DNA of 64,000 nt from Pseudomonas mucoides (GCF_015461845.1 NZ_JACOPW010000001.1:62001-126000); one strand, 5' to 3'; positions 9,945-18,975 are shown, counted from the stretch's first letter. The notes: a model not told the origin generated them from the sequence alone. Made by a program: numbers and translations.

Positions 9945-11806
9945 TAGAAGCTCACCTTGAGGTTCACCGAGGCAAAATCGCGATCATCGATCGTGGAAAA
10001 TTTGTTGGTACCGAGGAATTCGTTGTAAGCGAACTCCAACGAGTAATCGTTGCGATAGTCGAAGGTCAGTGTCAGGCCGAGCGCCTGTTGACCTTCCTGG
10101 AAGTTGGGCCCGTAGCCCTCGACGTCGTGTCGCCAGTTGATGGCCGGCGTGATGACGGTGGCCGGCAACAATTGCTCGTAGGAAAGGCCCGCACGCAGGC
10201 GATAGCCCCAGGAAAAATCGGTGTAGATGCCGTCGGTGTTACAGAAATCGGCGTTCATTTGCGCTACCTGGGCCGCGCTCATGCCCCCTGCCCCAGCGCC
10301 GACACAAGACGTTGCAACACCTGTGGCAGGCAAGGTGCGACCGAATCCTCCGGCACGACCGAAACGATCGCCGTCGATGTTTTCAATCCAGTTGAAACCC
10401 ATTTCGCCGGCCAGCGACAGACGATTGGCGCCCATCACGTTGGATACCGTATCAACCGCACCGAGGCTGAATTGCCAGATTGGTTTGCGTGCGTAACCCT
10501 CGACCTCAGAGCCACGGGCCGCCGCCAATTGGGCTGGGGTCAAAGGCATGATCGGTGTGGTCCCGGAACCGGCCAGCAGCCCGACGAAGTCTGCGCCGTT
10601 GAAGGCCAGCGGCATGTTGGGGCGATAGCTCAGCTCGCCAAAGGTGGCGGTGGTGCCAATGACGCCGCTCAGGCTCGCGCCGAACAGCCTGATGTCTTCC
10701 GGGTAAACGTTCGAGTAATCGCCGGTATTGATGTTGACGTTAGCCCCGACAGGCGCCTGGCGAGCAATAACCCCCTGAAGCTGCGGTGTACGGCTGTGGT
10801 AGTTGATGTAGTACAACCCAAGGTCGGCGTCGTGCAGCGACTCGATGGTGTAATGCATGGCCAATCCGTACTGGCCAGTGTCGCTCGGGTAGTCTGTTGA
10901 GGTGCGTTGCAGGTAACGTTCGCGCTGTGCGTTGGCCGCTCCTGCGGCGGGATTGAAGTCCTGCAGGCTTTGAGCAGTGGTACCGGTGCCACCGGCGATC
11001 ATGTAATTGTTCTGGCAACCTTCCTGCAGGTTGTCGGCAATGCTGAAGAACGTGCCGCAGCCATCGTATACAGAAGGACGGAAGTTGTACTGCCAGAACC
11101 CTTCCAGGCTGACTGAGTTGCTCAGGTCAAAGTTGAAGCTGACCATTTCGACGGGCAACTGCCCTTCCTTGAGTTCAACCCCCGGCCGGTTGAAGGCCGA
11201 GACATCCAGGGGGTTGATCACGTTCACACCGTTCTGGATGAACAGCGCTTCGCCCCAACTCAACACTTGATTGCCGACTTTGACGTTCAACGAGTGGTCG
11301 GCCACGTTGAAGTCCTTCCAGACATACGCATCCAGCACTTCGAACCCTTGGAATCGGGCCAGGTCCTGCCAGCCGGAGTCATTGAACTTCTCGAAGTCGC
11401 CATTTCCGGTTTCCAGAGCGTGGTCATACCAGTATTTGAAGCGAACGAACGCCCCCTGCGAGCCATCGTTCAAATCAAAATCGGTCAGCCCCTTGAACAC
11501 CGTTGAAATGGTGTCGCCCTTGTTGAAGTTGAGCTTGCCGTTGTCGGCGTTGTAGTTAACGCCAGTGCCGGTTTTCCCGATGCTGGCTGCGTCGGCAGCC
11601 GTCATTTGAAATTTGTCGGCATTCTGCAGCGCCCAACTTGTCCCCAGACTGAGCGTTGTGTTGGTGGTCAGCCCCCAGTCGTCGTTGACCTGCCAGGTGG
11701 TGGCATGGGCGGACTGACAGCCAACTGCGACCCCCAAAGCAAGCAGATGCGGGTAAAGAATCGGTGTTTGACGGCGTGCACTACGGATGGTTGAGACATG
11801 CTTCAT
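9944..11806 (-). CDS. DUF1302 domain outer-membrane beta-barrel protein
   Basis: About 620 residues; after the signal peptide (ending near SAHA) the protein is rich in alternating aromatic/polar beta-strands and ends in FASVNLKVSF, a typical outer-membrane protein terminal strand with a final Phe. This is the DUF1302 family, thought to form a large porin-like barrel that works with DUF1329. ATG at 11806 has AGGTGA eight bases upstream, better than the GTG at 11818. The leader and an upstream 21-bp motif (11949-12100) are repeated upstream of the DUF1254 gene at 14749, which points to joint control by the neighbouring AraC-type regulators. Confidence 0.9.
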   Translation of the reverse strand: MKHVSTIRSARRQTPILYPHLLALGVAVGCQSAHATTWQVNDDWGLTTNTTLSLGTSWALQNADKFQMTAADAASIGKTGTGVNYNADNGKLNFNKGDTISTVFKGLTDFDLNDGSQGAFVRFKYWYDHALETGNGDFEKFNDSGWQDLARFQGFEVLDAYVWKDFNVADHSLNVKVGNQVLSWGEALFIQNGVNVINPLDVSAFNRPGVELKEGQLPVEMVSFNFDLSNSVSLEGFWQYNFRPSVYDGCGTFFSIADNLQEGCQNNYMIAGGTGTTAQSLQDFNPAAGAANAQRERYLQRTSTDYPSDTGQYGLAMHYTIESLHDADLGLYYINYHSRTPQLQGVIARQAPVGANVNINTGDYSNVYPEDIRLFGASLSGVIGTTATFGELSYRPNMPLAFNGADFVGLLAGSGTTPIMPLTPAQLAAARGSEVEGYARKPIWQFSLGAVDTVSNVMGANRLSLAGEMGFNWIENIDGDRFGRAGGFGRTLPATGVATSCVGAGAGGMSAAQVAQMNADFCNTDGIYTDFSWGYRLRAGLSYEQLLPATVITPAINWRHDVEGYGPNFQEGQQALGLTLTFDYRNDYSLEFAYNEFLGTNKFSTIDDRDFASVNLKVSF

Positions 11807-11948
11807 GTGTTGACTCACCTGTTATTTTTTTATTGGCGATGAGGCTTTCGCGAATCCACCGGGCACTTGGCGTTGCCCGATGGCAGGCGTGAGCTACGCC
11901 TGAAGCGAATGCTCGGCGGCCACCATGTGAGTAAACAGGGGTCGTGCA

Positions 11949-12100
11949 TGAGTCATTGGCTGACAAATAGTTTCCCCGCCGCGATCAGACGACCGAAATG
12001 TATTTGCCGATCCGGTCATGGACGCTGGGGAGTGGACAAAGCACAGGGCGGCCAGACGATGACCGGGTTACGGGGAAACTATTTGTCAGTCAATGACTCA
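11949..12100. promoter_or_regulatory. 30-bp inverted repeat in the DUF1302/AraC divergent promoter region
   Basis: Bases 11949-11978 and 12071-12100 are reverse complements over 30 bases with one mismatch, separated by 92 bases. The core TGGCTGACAAATA is also present in reverse at 14479-14491. The two arms lie between the divergently transcribed DUF1302 operon and the AraC-type gene, so they are best read as paired operator sites. No transposase or short flanking duplication is seen, which argues against insertion-sequence ends. Confidence 0.6.
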
Positions 12101-12339
12101 CCCGCTGCAGGCAAATGAGCGCATCTTGAGCCGGCTTTCACGCGCTGTAGAGCCCGAGTGCTCTATGACAAAAGCATCATCGACTGGAGCGCTGCTCTAT
12201 ATCGCCCCTCGCCTTTTTGCCTGGGATGTTTTTTTTATCAAGCCTGCAAGCGCTTTGATCTCATCCATTGCTGATTGCGCACGCTAACGCGGCCCGGCAT
12301 GCTGATCATGAATTTTGTCGCTATCAGCAGGCGCAAGCG

Positions 12340-13374
12340 ATGCAAACCATGCCAACCAACCCCGCCACCGCAGCCAGAACCACCCTGGCTTCGATTGCAC
12401 GCGCCATTGCCAAAACGCTGAAGTCGCAATACGACATCGATCCGTTACCCATGCTGACGGGTCTGGGTTTCGACCCGGCCATCCTGCACGATAATGAGTT
12501 GCGCCTGGATCTGACCGATATCACTCCGTTGTGGCTTCGTGCAGTCGAACTCAGTGGTGACGCGAACTTTGGTCTTTGCGTGGCCCGAAACCTCGGCCCC
12601 GCCGACCTCTACGGCATTGATCTGGCGCTCTACACCAGCGCTACGATTGGCGATGCCGTACGACGTTACGTGCTATTTCTTCCATTGATTACAACCGTTA
12701 CCCGCATGCGGCTGGTCCAGGACGAATCGGGTGACTGGCGAATGGAAACCCGACTCACAGGCGCTCGCGTGCCAGCCGATGCGGCGCGCGACTGCTTCAA
12801 TTATCACAATGTGAAACTGTTCGAACGCCAATCGGGATTGAAAGCCCCGCAGTTTCTGCGGCGCCTTGAAATTCCGCGCCCGCAGCCATCCGACCCGACA
12901 CCCTGGCTCAAGCTGGGCATTGCGGTTCTATTCGGACAGGAATGCGCGACACTGGTTTTCAAACGCGAGACCTGGGATAGCCCCCTGCCGGGTGCCAATG
13001 CCCGCTGGCTTGCCCGGGTCGAACAACCGATCCTGCAGCACCTGGCCCGGCTTGGCGCCCCTCTGCCGCTGAGTGCCCTGCGCGCGGGCCTGGCCGAAAT
13101 ACTCGGCCAAGAGGTCAGTGCGCAACACCTCGCCAACACCCTGGCACTGCCTGTGGACTGCGTGACGTCATCCTTGATTGCACAAAATACGACCTTCGCG
13201 CAGTTGCTCGATCAAACCCGAGAGGCTCAATCCCTGAACCTGCTGGCCATGCCCGACTTGACCCTGGACCAGATCGCCAGCCGCGCGGGGTTCAGCTCCA
13301 AGAGCAGCTTGATTCGGGCGTTCCGACGATGGAAAGGCATCACCCCTCTGAGTTACCGAAAACAACTCGATTAA
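12340..13374 (+). CDS. AraC-family transcriptional regulator
   Basis: About 344 residues: an N-terminal ligand-binding domain of the arabinose_bd (OruR/ArgR-like) kind, then a C-terminal pair of helix-turn-helix motifs (LDQIASRAGFSSKSSLIRAFRRWKG then TPLSYR). ATG 12340 is chosen; a TTG at 12268 would extend it by 24 residues of non-family sequence. It is transcribed away from the DUF1302-DUF1329 operon and faces a second AraC-type gene. It is likely to control the envelope genes on either side through the repeated motif at 11949-12100 and 14471-14491. Confidence 0.88.
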   Translation: MQTMPTNPATAARTTLASIARAIAKTLKSQYDIDPLPMLTGLGFDPAILHDNELRLDLTDITPLWLRAVELSGDANFGLCVARNLGPADLYGIDLALYTSATIGDAVRRYVLFLPLITTVTRMRLVQDESGDWRMETRLTGARVPADAARDCFNYHNVKLFERQSGLKAPQFLRRLEIPRPQPSDPTPWLKLGIAVLFGQECATLVFKRETWDSPLPGANARWLARVEQPILQHLARLGAPLPLSALRAGLAEILGQEVSAQHLANTLALPVDCVTSSLIAQNTTFAQLLDQTREAQSLNLLAMPDLTLDQIASRAGFSSKSSLIRAFRRWKGITPLSYRKQLD

Positions 13375-13456
13375 CGACGGTCGCCGCTTCATGCCGGTAT
13401 CGTTTTTGTCAGGTAATGCTCGCCCCGTATCAGCGCGAGTCGGTAACTGACGAAAA

Positions 13457-14500
13457 TTAACCCAGCCGTGGGTTTTCTTCGCGCAGTTCGCTGGGCGTGG
13501 TGCCATACCAGCGACGGATTGCACGGGTGAAACTGCTGACTTCGCTATACCCCAGACTATCGGCGACCTCGGCAACGGACAGCGTGCTGTCCAGCAGCAG
13601 GTCATGGGCCAGATAGCGTCGATGAATATCGATGAGGTCGCTGAAATTCCAGCCGTCGCGAAGCAAAGCCCGATGCAGGGTGCGGGCGGTCATGTGCAAG
13701 CGATCGGCCATGTCTTCCAGATTCAGTCCACCGCGCAACTCCTGCAGCATGGCACTGCTGGCCATTTCTATCAGGCTGCCCCTGGCGGTCTGGCAGGCGT
13801 AGTCCTCCATGGACTCTTCCAGTGCCAGGCGCACGCTGGAAGGGCCCGCCGGGCGATCGACATGCAGCGCTTGAACATCCAAAAGCATTTCGTCTCGTTG
13901 CGCCGAGAAAAACACCGGCCTGTCCGCTAACCGCTCCCAGGGCCCGGGATCGACCGGACGCGGACGCCGCAGATGAATTTCGATAATCGGGTTCGGTGCA
14001 CACACCCAACTGCGCAGGTGATGAATTTGCCTGGCGCACCAGTAGTCCACCTCCTCCACAGCCGGTCGCAGCTTCGCCGGTGCTTGCAGGCCAAAGCGCA
14101 GCGTGTCGCCCTGCTGCTCGAAACGAAGATCAATGTGACTGGCCACCAATGGCCAGAAACGTTGCATGGTTTGCAGGGCCTCCATGCGTGTCGGTGCCAG
14201 TTGCATGAGGTAGTTCAAACCGAGCAGCTGACCGAGATCCGCGGGCCTTGCGGCAGCGAGGCCGATGGCAGGGTCATTATCTAACGTACGCGCGCACACC
14301 CAAAAATGACGGGAAAGGAACGCTGGCAAACGCAGATAGGGTTGGCGGAACGCCGACAGGGGAAAGTTCCAGCGTTGCTGCAACTCGGACAACGGTATCC
14401 CGCGCGACTCCAGCAGGCGGATGCCGGCCAGAACCGTTGAAGGTGAAAGCGAGAGGCGTTTTCGGTGATTGGGATAATTATTTGTCAGCCAGGGATTCAT
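13457..14500 (-). CDS. AraC-family transcriptional regulator (second)
   Basis: About 347 residues with the same layout as its neighbour: N-terminal arabinose_bd-type domain, then C-terminal AraC helix-turn-helix (LEDMADRLHMTARTLHRALLRDGW and VAEVADSLGYSEVSSFTRAIRRWYGTTPSELR). ATG at 14500 fits the family; the longer frame to 14602 would overlap the divergent promoter. A copy of the 21-bp motif found before DUF1302 overlaps the first codons (14471-14491), so the gene could be autoregulated. It is divergent from the DUF1254 gene. Confidence 0.88.
   Translation of the reverse strand: MNPWLTNNYPNHRKRLSLSPSTVLAGIRLLESRGIPLSELQQRWNFPLSAFRQPYLRLPAFLSRHFWVCARTLDNDPAIGLAAARPADLGQLLGLNYLMQLAPTRMEALQTMQRFWPLVASHIDLRFEQQGDTLRFGLQAPAKLRPAVEEVDYWCARQIHHLRSWVCAPNPIIEIHLRRPRPVDPGPWERLADRPVFFSAQRDEMLLDVQALHVDRPAGPSSVRLALEESMEDYACQTARGSLIEMASSAMLQELRGGLNLEDMADRLHMTARTLHRALLRDGWNFSDLIDIHRRYLAHDLLLDSTLSVAEVADSLGYSEVSSFTRAIRRWYGTTPSELREENPRLG
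14471..14491 (-). promoter_or_regulatory. Third copy of the 21-bp motif (putative AraC-type operator)
   Basis: The minus strand matches bases 11957-11977 at 18 of 21 positions, including an unbroken TGGCTGACAAATA. It lies about 95 bases before the leader of the DUF1254 transcript, in the same orientation and at a spacing similar to that of the DUF1302 operon. Confidence 0.5.
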
Positions 14501-14606
14501 GGTTGCTCGTCTATTGCCTGCATGTTGCTTCAGGGTCGCGCGACTGCGGGACCTCGGGGACTCACTCCCTTCACGCCCAAACAAAAATAACAGGTGAATC
14601 AAGGAA

Positions 14607-14708
14607 ATGAAGCATAAATCAACTTGCTGCCCTCAGGTGGGACCGGCACGCCTTCGCGCCATTCCCAACCACAACCATCCACTTAATTCAGCCGACGCCC
14701 ACTTGTGA
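14607..14708 (+). pseudogene. 33-codon leader ORF resembling the DUF1302 gene start
   Basis: Starts ATGAAGCAT after AATAACAGGTGAATCAA, nearly the same as the DUF1302 leader and start (AATAACAGGTGAGTCAA then ATGAAGCAT; MKHKST against MKHVST). After six codons the similarity ends and the frame stops at 14706-14708, 40 bases before the DUF1254 start. It may be the stump of a duplicated DUF1302-type gene or a duplicated promoter-leader. Whether it is translated is unknown. Confidence 0.4.
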
Positions 14709-14748
14709 GCGGACGGAACGAACCTATTGATTTTCTGTGGAGGGCAAG

Positions 14749-16197
14749 ATGGATTCGAGTAACTGGATGAACCTCAATCCGAGCATGTTCTGCCGGCGCG
14801 ACATGCTCAAGGCGCTGGCGGTCCTGGGGGCAACGGGTGTCTCGGCCAGCCTGCCCGCTGCGAATCTTTGGGCAAACGCCCTGACATTGGATGAGGACGC
14901 GGCCTATCAGCTTGGCATGCAAGCCTACGTGTATGGCTATCCATTGATTTACTTCGCCCGCCTGCGCTACACGCGCATGATGGAAGGCGATCCGATGATG
15001 AAGATCCGACAAAACCGGGGGCAGTGGCTACATCGCAATGTACCCGTGACGCCTGAAATCCCCGGAGCTCCGCAAACCGATACGCTGTACTCAACCTTGT
15101 GGCTGGATCTGCGTGCGCAGCCTTACATCGTTACCATTCCGCAAATGGACGATCGCTATTGGAGCATGCAGTTCTGCGATTTTTTCGGGTCGACCTTCGG
15201 CCTACCCAGCCGCCGCAGCTTTTCCAAAGGCGGGCGTGTAGCAGTGGTCGGTCCCGACTGGAACGGGCTGCTGCCTGTTGGCATCGATCTTGTGCTCAGA
15301 GCGAAAATCCCGCAGACATTCAATGTCCTGCGTATGTTCTTCGCCAATAACGACGACCGCCTGAAGGCCATCGACTATCAGAAACGCTTTGTCGTCGCGC
15401 CTCTGTCGGATTTCCTCGCCGGCCGGGACGCCGTTCCCGGCGTGGCTGCCGAACTCTCCAGGCCTCCCCTGCCGGCGGAAGATCCGCTCGCCGATTTCAA
15501 GGTTCTGCAGGACATGTGGCAGGAGTGCGCAGTTTCGAAAGAAGATGCTGCCGTCGCCAACCGTTTTACCCGCCTGGGATTGGCTCCAGGGCAGCACGGC
15601 TTCGAACAGCTCACCCCAGAAGTCCAGAAAGGTCTCAAACGTGCCGAACAGGATGGACGCCAGGCAGTGATCAAGGCTTCGCGGGCGCTCGCCGGGCAGC
15701 ACACGGCCAACGGTTGGACCTTACCGAAACCCAGCCTGGGCTACTACACCGACAGCGACTATCTCTATCGCGCTTCGGTGGCATTGGCCGGCACCATTGC
15801 ATTGCCGGTGACCGAGAACCCTTATCACTTACTGCAAATGGATGACTCCGGCGCCCTCCTCAATGGCGACTCACGCTACAGCCTGCATTTCCCGGCTGAC
15901 CAGATTCCCGATGCCGAGGCGTTCTGGTCGCTGCATGCCTACAACAGTAAATACACGGTGATCGACAATCCGATCAATCGATACGCCATTGGTGATCGCA
16001 CGACCAGCCTGAAGTATGGCGGCGATGGCAGTCTGGACATTTATGTCCAGGCCGAAGACCCGGGAGAGGACAAGCGTTCCAATTGGTTGCCGGTCAAAAG
16101 AGGCGATATTTTCTGGCTGATGGTGCGCGCTTATGAGCCCCGCGGCCTGATGAAAGAGTTGCGTTGGGAGGGGCCGAAGCTGATCAAGCTCGGCTGA
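14749..16197 (+). CDS. Tat-exported DUF1254/DUF1214 protein
   Basis: 482 residues starting at ATG 14749, preceded by GGAGGG with ideal spacing. The N-terminus holds a twin-arginine signal (CRRDMLKALAVLGATG) ending near ANLWANA. The body has a DUF1254 domain (about 55-190) and a C-terminal DUF1214 domain (about 360-480, ending with the RAYEPRGLMKELRW segment). The biochemical role of this family is not known; members are often in regulons responding to lipids or solvents. Tat export suggests a folded or cofactor-bearing periplasmic protein. The upstream leader and motif are shared with the DUF1302 operon. Confidence 0.88.
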   Translation: MDSSNWMNLNPSMFCRRDMLKALAVLGATGVSASLPAANLWANALTLDEDAAYQLGMQAYVYGYPLIYFARLRYTRMMEGDPMMKIRQNRGQWLHRNVPVTPEIPGAPQTDTLYSTLWLDLRAQPYIVTIPQMDDRYWSMQFCDFFGSTFGLPSRRSFSKGGRVAVVGPDWNGLLPVGIDLVLRAKIPQTFNVLRMFFANNDDRLKAIDYQKRFVVAPLSDFLAGRDAVPGVAAELSRPPLPAEDPLADFKVLQDMWQECAVSKEDAAVANRFTRLGLAPGQHGFEQLTPEVQKGLKRAEQDGRQAVIKASRALAGQHTANGWTLPKPSLGYYTDSDYLYRASVALAGTIALPVTENPYHLLQMDDSGALLNGDSRYSLHFPADQIPDAEAFWSLHAYNSKYTVIDNPINRYAIGDRTTSLKYGGDGSLDIYVQAEDPGEDKRSNWLPVKRGDIFWLMVRAYEPRGLMKELRWEGPKLIKLG

Positions 16198-16245
16198 TCC
16201 TTGTGTAACAGAGGGGAAACCGGCCTTGGCCGTCATGGCAAGGCC

Positions 16246-16276
16246 ACGCCGACCATGGAATGGTCGGCGTTTTTGT
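16246..16276 (+). terminator. Terminator of the DUF1254 gene
   Basis: Perfect stem ACGCCGACCAT / ATGGTCGGCGT with a GGA loop, followed by TTTTGTTT. Confidence 0.9.
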
Positions 16277-16778
16277 TTATGCCCGAAGTGAGAATCTCTG
16301 CAGTGCAGCAATATCGGGGCCTGCAGGCTTCCCACGCACCTCCATGTGCCACATTTGTACCTGTGCATGTATTAGTGGCTAACAGGGCATGTACCGACAG
16401 AGTTGTCGGCAGAGGGCGAGCCCTGACCGTAGCGCTGCATTAAGGATTTTCTTACTCGAGCTTGCGGAAAGCCTGCTCCACGCCCCACGGTAAACTTCTG
16501 CCGCCGGTGGGTGGCCTCTCGAGCCGGTATTCGGCGAGCTGTTTTCTTGCCGTTACCGGCAGAGGGTGCAGCAAGACCTTTCTGAACTTCACCCTGGGAC
16601 ATATCGGCGCGAATTTCTAATAGTTTCGCGCACCGTTCTACGCGAGTGCAGACTCAAGTCTTATATAAAAATTGAACTGACCATAACTTAACTTTGTGCG
16701 GGGATACCGACGTGTGCCCTTGACGCGTTCACGTACGGTGAAAGTTAGTTTCTGTTGGTAATGATTACGGAGCATTAG
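16277..16778. other. 500-bp gap before csrA paralogue
   Basis: No supportable gene. The half nearest the csrA paralogue is AT-rich (16600-16760) and must hold its promoter, but no confident -35/-10 pair was found. A 76-codon minus-strand frame (16372-16602) has arginine-rich composition without family features and is not called. Confidence 0.4.
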
Positions 16779-16967
16779 ATGCTTGTATTTACGCGAAAGA
16801 TCAACGAGGAGTTCCGAATTGACAGCATACGGGTGACCGTCACCGGGATGCAGAACGGGGAGATCACGCTAGCAATCACAGCGCCAAAGGACGTCCGTAT
16901 ATACCGTGAAGAAGTGCACGGCAAGATCAAGACCCAAGAGCGCCAGAACATCATTGACCGTGATTAA
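16779..16967 (+). CDS. csrA: CsrA/RsmA-family RNA-binding regulator (divergent paralogue)
   Basis: 62 residues, the usual length. It starts MLVFTRKINEEF where canonical members have MLILTRRVGE, keeps the ITAPKDVRIYREEV segment (canonical VNAPKEVAVHREEI) with the RNA-contacting Arg of the (H/Y)REE motif, and has GGAG seven bases before the ATG. Members bind GGA in mRNA leaders and repress translation as dimers. The changes at residues 3-11 separate it from the core RsmA/RsmE of Pseudomonas, so it is probably an extra copy. A DksA-type gene follows 91 bases downstream on the same strand. Confidence 0.92.
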   Translation: MLVFTRKINEEFRIDSIRVTVTGMQNGEITLAITAPKDVRIYREEVHGKIKTQERQNIIDRD

Positions 16968-17058
16968 TCGAGAACTTATCTCCCGCAGCGCGGCGATTCC
17001 ACGGGGAGCTCCGCCATTAAATGTCACGCATCGAATATCCGAGAGAAGGGATTTACAA

Positions 17059-17448
17059 GTGTTGAGTAACGAGTACATGAACCCGGACCAGCTCAAGTTC
17101 TACTGGTCCATGCTTGCTGATCAGCAAGAACAACTGGAAGACCGTGTCGCCGAAGCGCGAACGCTCATTCTGGAACTCGGGTCGTCGGCCGACCCCGTCG
17201 ATCTTGCAGTACTGGAAGAAGCACGCATTGAAATCCTGCGCCAGATAAATCATGACCAGAACAACCTGAGTGCTATTCGCAAAGCCCGTGAGCGAATCGT
17301 GAGCAAGGACTTTGGCTGGTGCATCATCTGTGACGAACCTATTGGCCTGGCGCGCCTGCTGTCACAGCCGATCGCAGAGCGCTGTATCGAACATCAGGAC
17401 ATGTGGGAGAAGCGGTTAGCGCAGATGGCCAAGGGAGCGGCACTGTGA
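17059..17448 (+). CDS. DksA/TraR-type zinc-finger protein
   Basis: About 129 residues: an N-terminal coiled coil (about 10-75) and a C-terminal zinc-finger with CIIC then RCIEH. The fourth ligand of the usual C4 finger is replaced by His (CxxC...CxxH). Family members bind the secondary channel of RNA polymerase and alter promoter choice. GTG at 17059 is preferred (AAGGG eight bases upstream); ATG at 17077 is the alternative. Its position just after a csrA paralogue suggests one transcript carrying a post-transcriptional and a transcriptional regulator. Confidence 0.82.
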   Translation: MLSNEYMNPDQLKFYWSMLADQQEQLEDRVAEARTLILELGSSADPVDLAVLEEARIEILRQINHDQNNLSAIRKARERIVSKDFGWCIICDEPIGLARLLSQPIAERCIEHQDMWEKRLAQMAKGAAL

Positions 17449-17478
17449 CCACTGCGCAGTGGCCGTCCGTCGCGGCCA

Positions 17479-17515
17479 GCCCGCGAATTCGCGGGCGCGT
17501 TTAATCGTTTTTTAC
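17479..17515 (+). terminator. Possible terminator after the DksA-type gene
   Basis: The perfect palindrome GCCCGCGAATTCGCGGGC is followed nine bases later by a T run. The gap between stem and T run makes this weaker than a classical terminator. Confidence 0.5.
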
Positions 17516-17694
17516 TGCTATCGGTGCAAGATCAGAAAACCCTGTTCCGATTGCCAGATAGACTGGTGCCTGCATAGAAACGCACCCGCCACCGCCAGTT
17601 GAATTTCCCTCCCCTGGGAGGCTGGCCAGGCTGCGAATCCACTGCGCAAGGCCCTTTCGTGATCCCTGGATCTTCAACACGACCGAGGTACTCC

Positions 17695-18918
17695 ATGCCC
17701 CACTCCATACGCTTGTTGAGCCTTGCCATGCTGCAGGCCTCCCTATTGATCGCTGCTGCGTCCACATCGCCGCAGACGCTGGCCGCGACGGCGCCGGCCG
17801 TCGAGGTGCGCGCACCGGACAGCTTCTACGATCCGCCCGCCAACCCACCCGCCAAACCCGGCGTGTTGCTGCGCAGCGAGCCCCTGGCCGAAGCAAGCCT
17901 TCCCGCCGGCATGCGCGGCTGGCGCATCCAGTACAGCACCTCGGTGGACGACCACACCCCGGCCACCGCCGTGGCGACCGTCTTCGCGCCGACCGAGATG
18001 CCGGCCGGACCGCGCCCGGTGATCACTTGGGAACACGGCACTACAGGCCTGGTGCAACGCTGCATGCCGTCACTGATCTCGGTGCCGACTGAGGGCATTC
18101 CCGCCCGCGACAAGATCGTCAAGGCCGGCTGGGTCGTGGTGGCGACCGACTATTCGTTCACCGAAAAAGGCGGCCCGCACCCCTACATCATCGGCGAAGG
18201 CGAAGCCCGCGCGGCCCTCGATGCCACCCGGGCGGCACGGCAGATGCCCGAATTGAGCCTGGACGAGCGCACCGTGGTCTGGGGCCACTCGCAGGGCGGC
18301 CACTCGGCGCTCTGGACCGGCATAGTCGCGCCGCGCTACGCACCCGACGTGAAGGTGCTGGGCGTGGTCGGCATCGCCCCGGCGGCGAACATGAAGGACA
18401 TCCTGGAAAACAACGTTGCGGTGAACAAACGTCTCGGCCCGTACATCGCCCAGGCCTACAGCCGCTTCTACCCGGACGTCAAATTCGACCAGGCAATCCG
18501 CCCCGAGGCGCGCGTCGCCGCCCATGAGATCGCCGGGCTCTGCGGCTTCTTCCCACCGCAAGACCCACAGCGTATCCAGGCGCTCACCAAGACCTTCGAA
18601 GGTCCGTCGCTGAACCTGCCGGCGGACAAGGCCCTTGCGGCCCGGCTGGAGCAGAACACCGCCAACCAGCCGATCCCCATGCCGGAACTGATCATCCAGG
18701 GCCTCGCCGACCCGGTGGTGCTGCCGTCGATCACCCAGCGCTACGTCGACGAACGCTGCAAGGCCAGCCAGCACCTGGAGTACTGGACCGTCGCCGAACG
18801 TGACCACGGCACTATCGTACGCCCGGGAACCCCGCTGGAGCAGCCGCTGATGGACTGGACCCAGGCACGTTTCGACGGCAAGGCGCAGGCTCAGGGCTGC
18901 TCGACCAAACCGTTGTAA
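17695..18918 (+). CDS. Secreted alpha/beta hydrolase (secretory lipase type)
   Basis: 407 residues with a signal peptide (MPHSIRLLSLAMLQASLLIAAAS). An alpha/beta-hydrolase fold is shown by TWEHGTTG near the oxyanion region, the nucleophile elbow GHSQGGH (about residue 198), the acid-bearing QGLADPVVLP and the histidine segment ERDHGTIV. It resembles the secretory lipase (LIP) family, so an ester or lipid substrate outside the cytoplasm is likely. GAGGT five bases before ATG 17695 decides the start. Codon use is strongly GC-rich compared with the genes upstream, which hints at transfer. Confidence 0.85.
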   Translation: MPHSIRLLSLAMLQASLLIAAASTSPQTLAATAPAVEVRAPDSFYDPPANPPAKPGVLLRSEPLAEASLPAGMRGWRIQYSTSVDDHTPATAVATVFAPTEMPAGPRPVITWEHGTTGLVQRCMPSLISVPTEGIPARDKIVKAGWVVVATDYSFTEKGGPHPYIIGEGEARAALDATRAARQMPELSLDERTVVWGHSQGGHSALWTGIVAPRYAPDVKVLGVVGIAPAANMKDILENNVAVNKRLGPYIAQAYSRFYPDVKFDQAIRPEARVAAHEIAGLCGFFPPQDPQRIQALTKTFEGPSLNLPADKALAARLEQNTANQPIPMPELIIQGLADPVVLPSITQRYVDERCKASQHLEYWTVAERDHGTIVRPGTPLEQPLMDWTQARFDGKAQAQGCSTKPL

Positions 18919-18952
18919 AGCAAGCGTTACTCGCCTAGATCGAGCGATACTG

Positions 18953-18975
18953 ACCGGCCCATAACGGGCCGGTCT
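18953..18975 (+). terminator. Hairpin after the hydrolase gene
   Basis: GACCGGCCC / GGGCCGGTC stem with a loop of about 5 bases, 34 bases after the stop. There is no T run, so it may stabilise the 3' end or terminate weakly. Confidence 0.45.

Noticed and set aside
11949-12100. 30-bp inverted repeat as insertion-sequence ends
   Set aside because: The 92-bp interior cannot encode anything, no target duplication is seen, and a third copy lies in another promoter region.
16372-16602. 76-codon Arg-rich minus-strand ORF
   Set aside because: No ribosome site or family motif; GC-rich fragment in a promoter gap.
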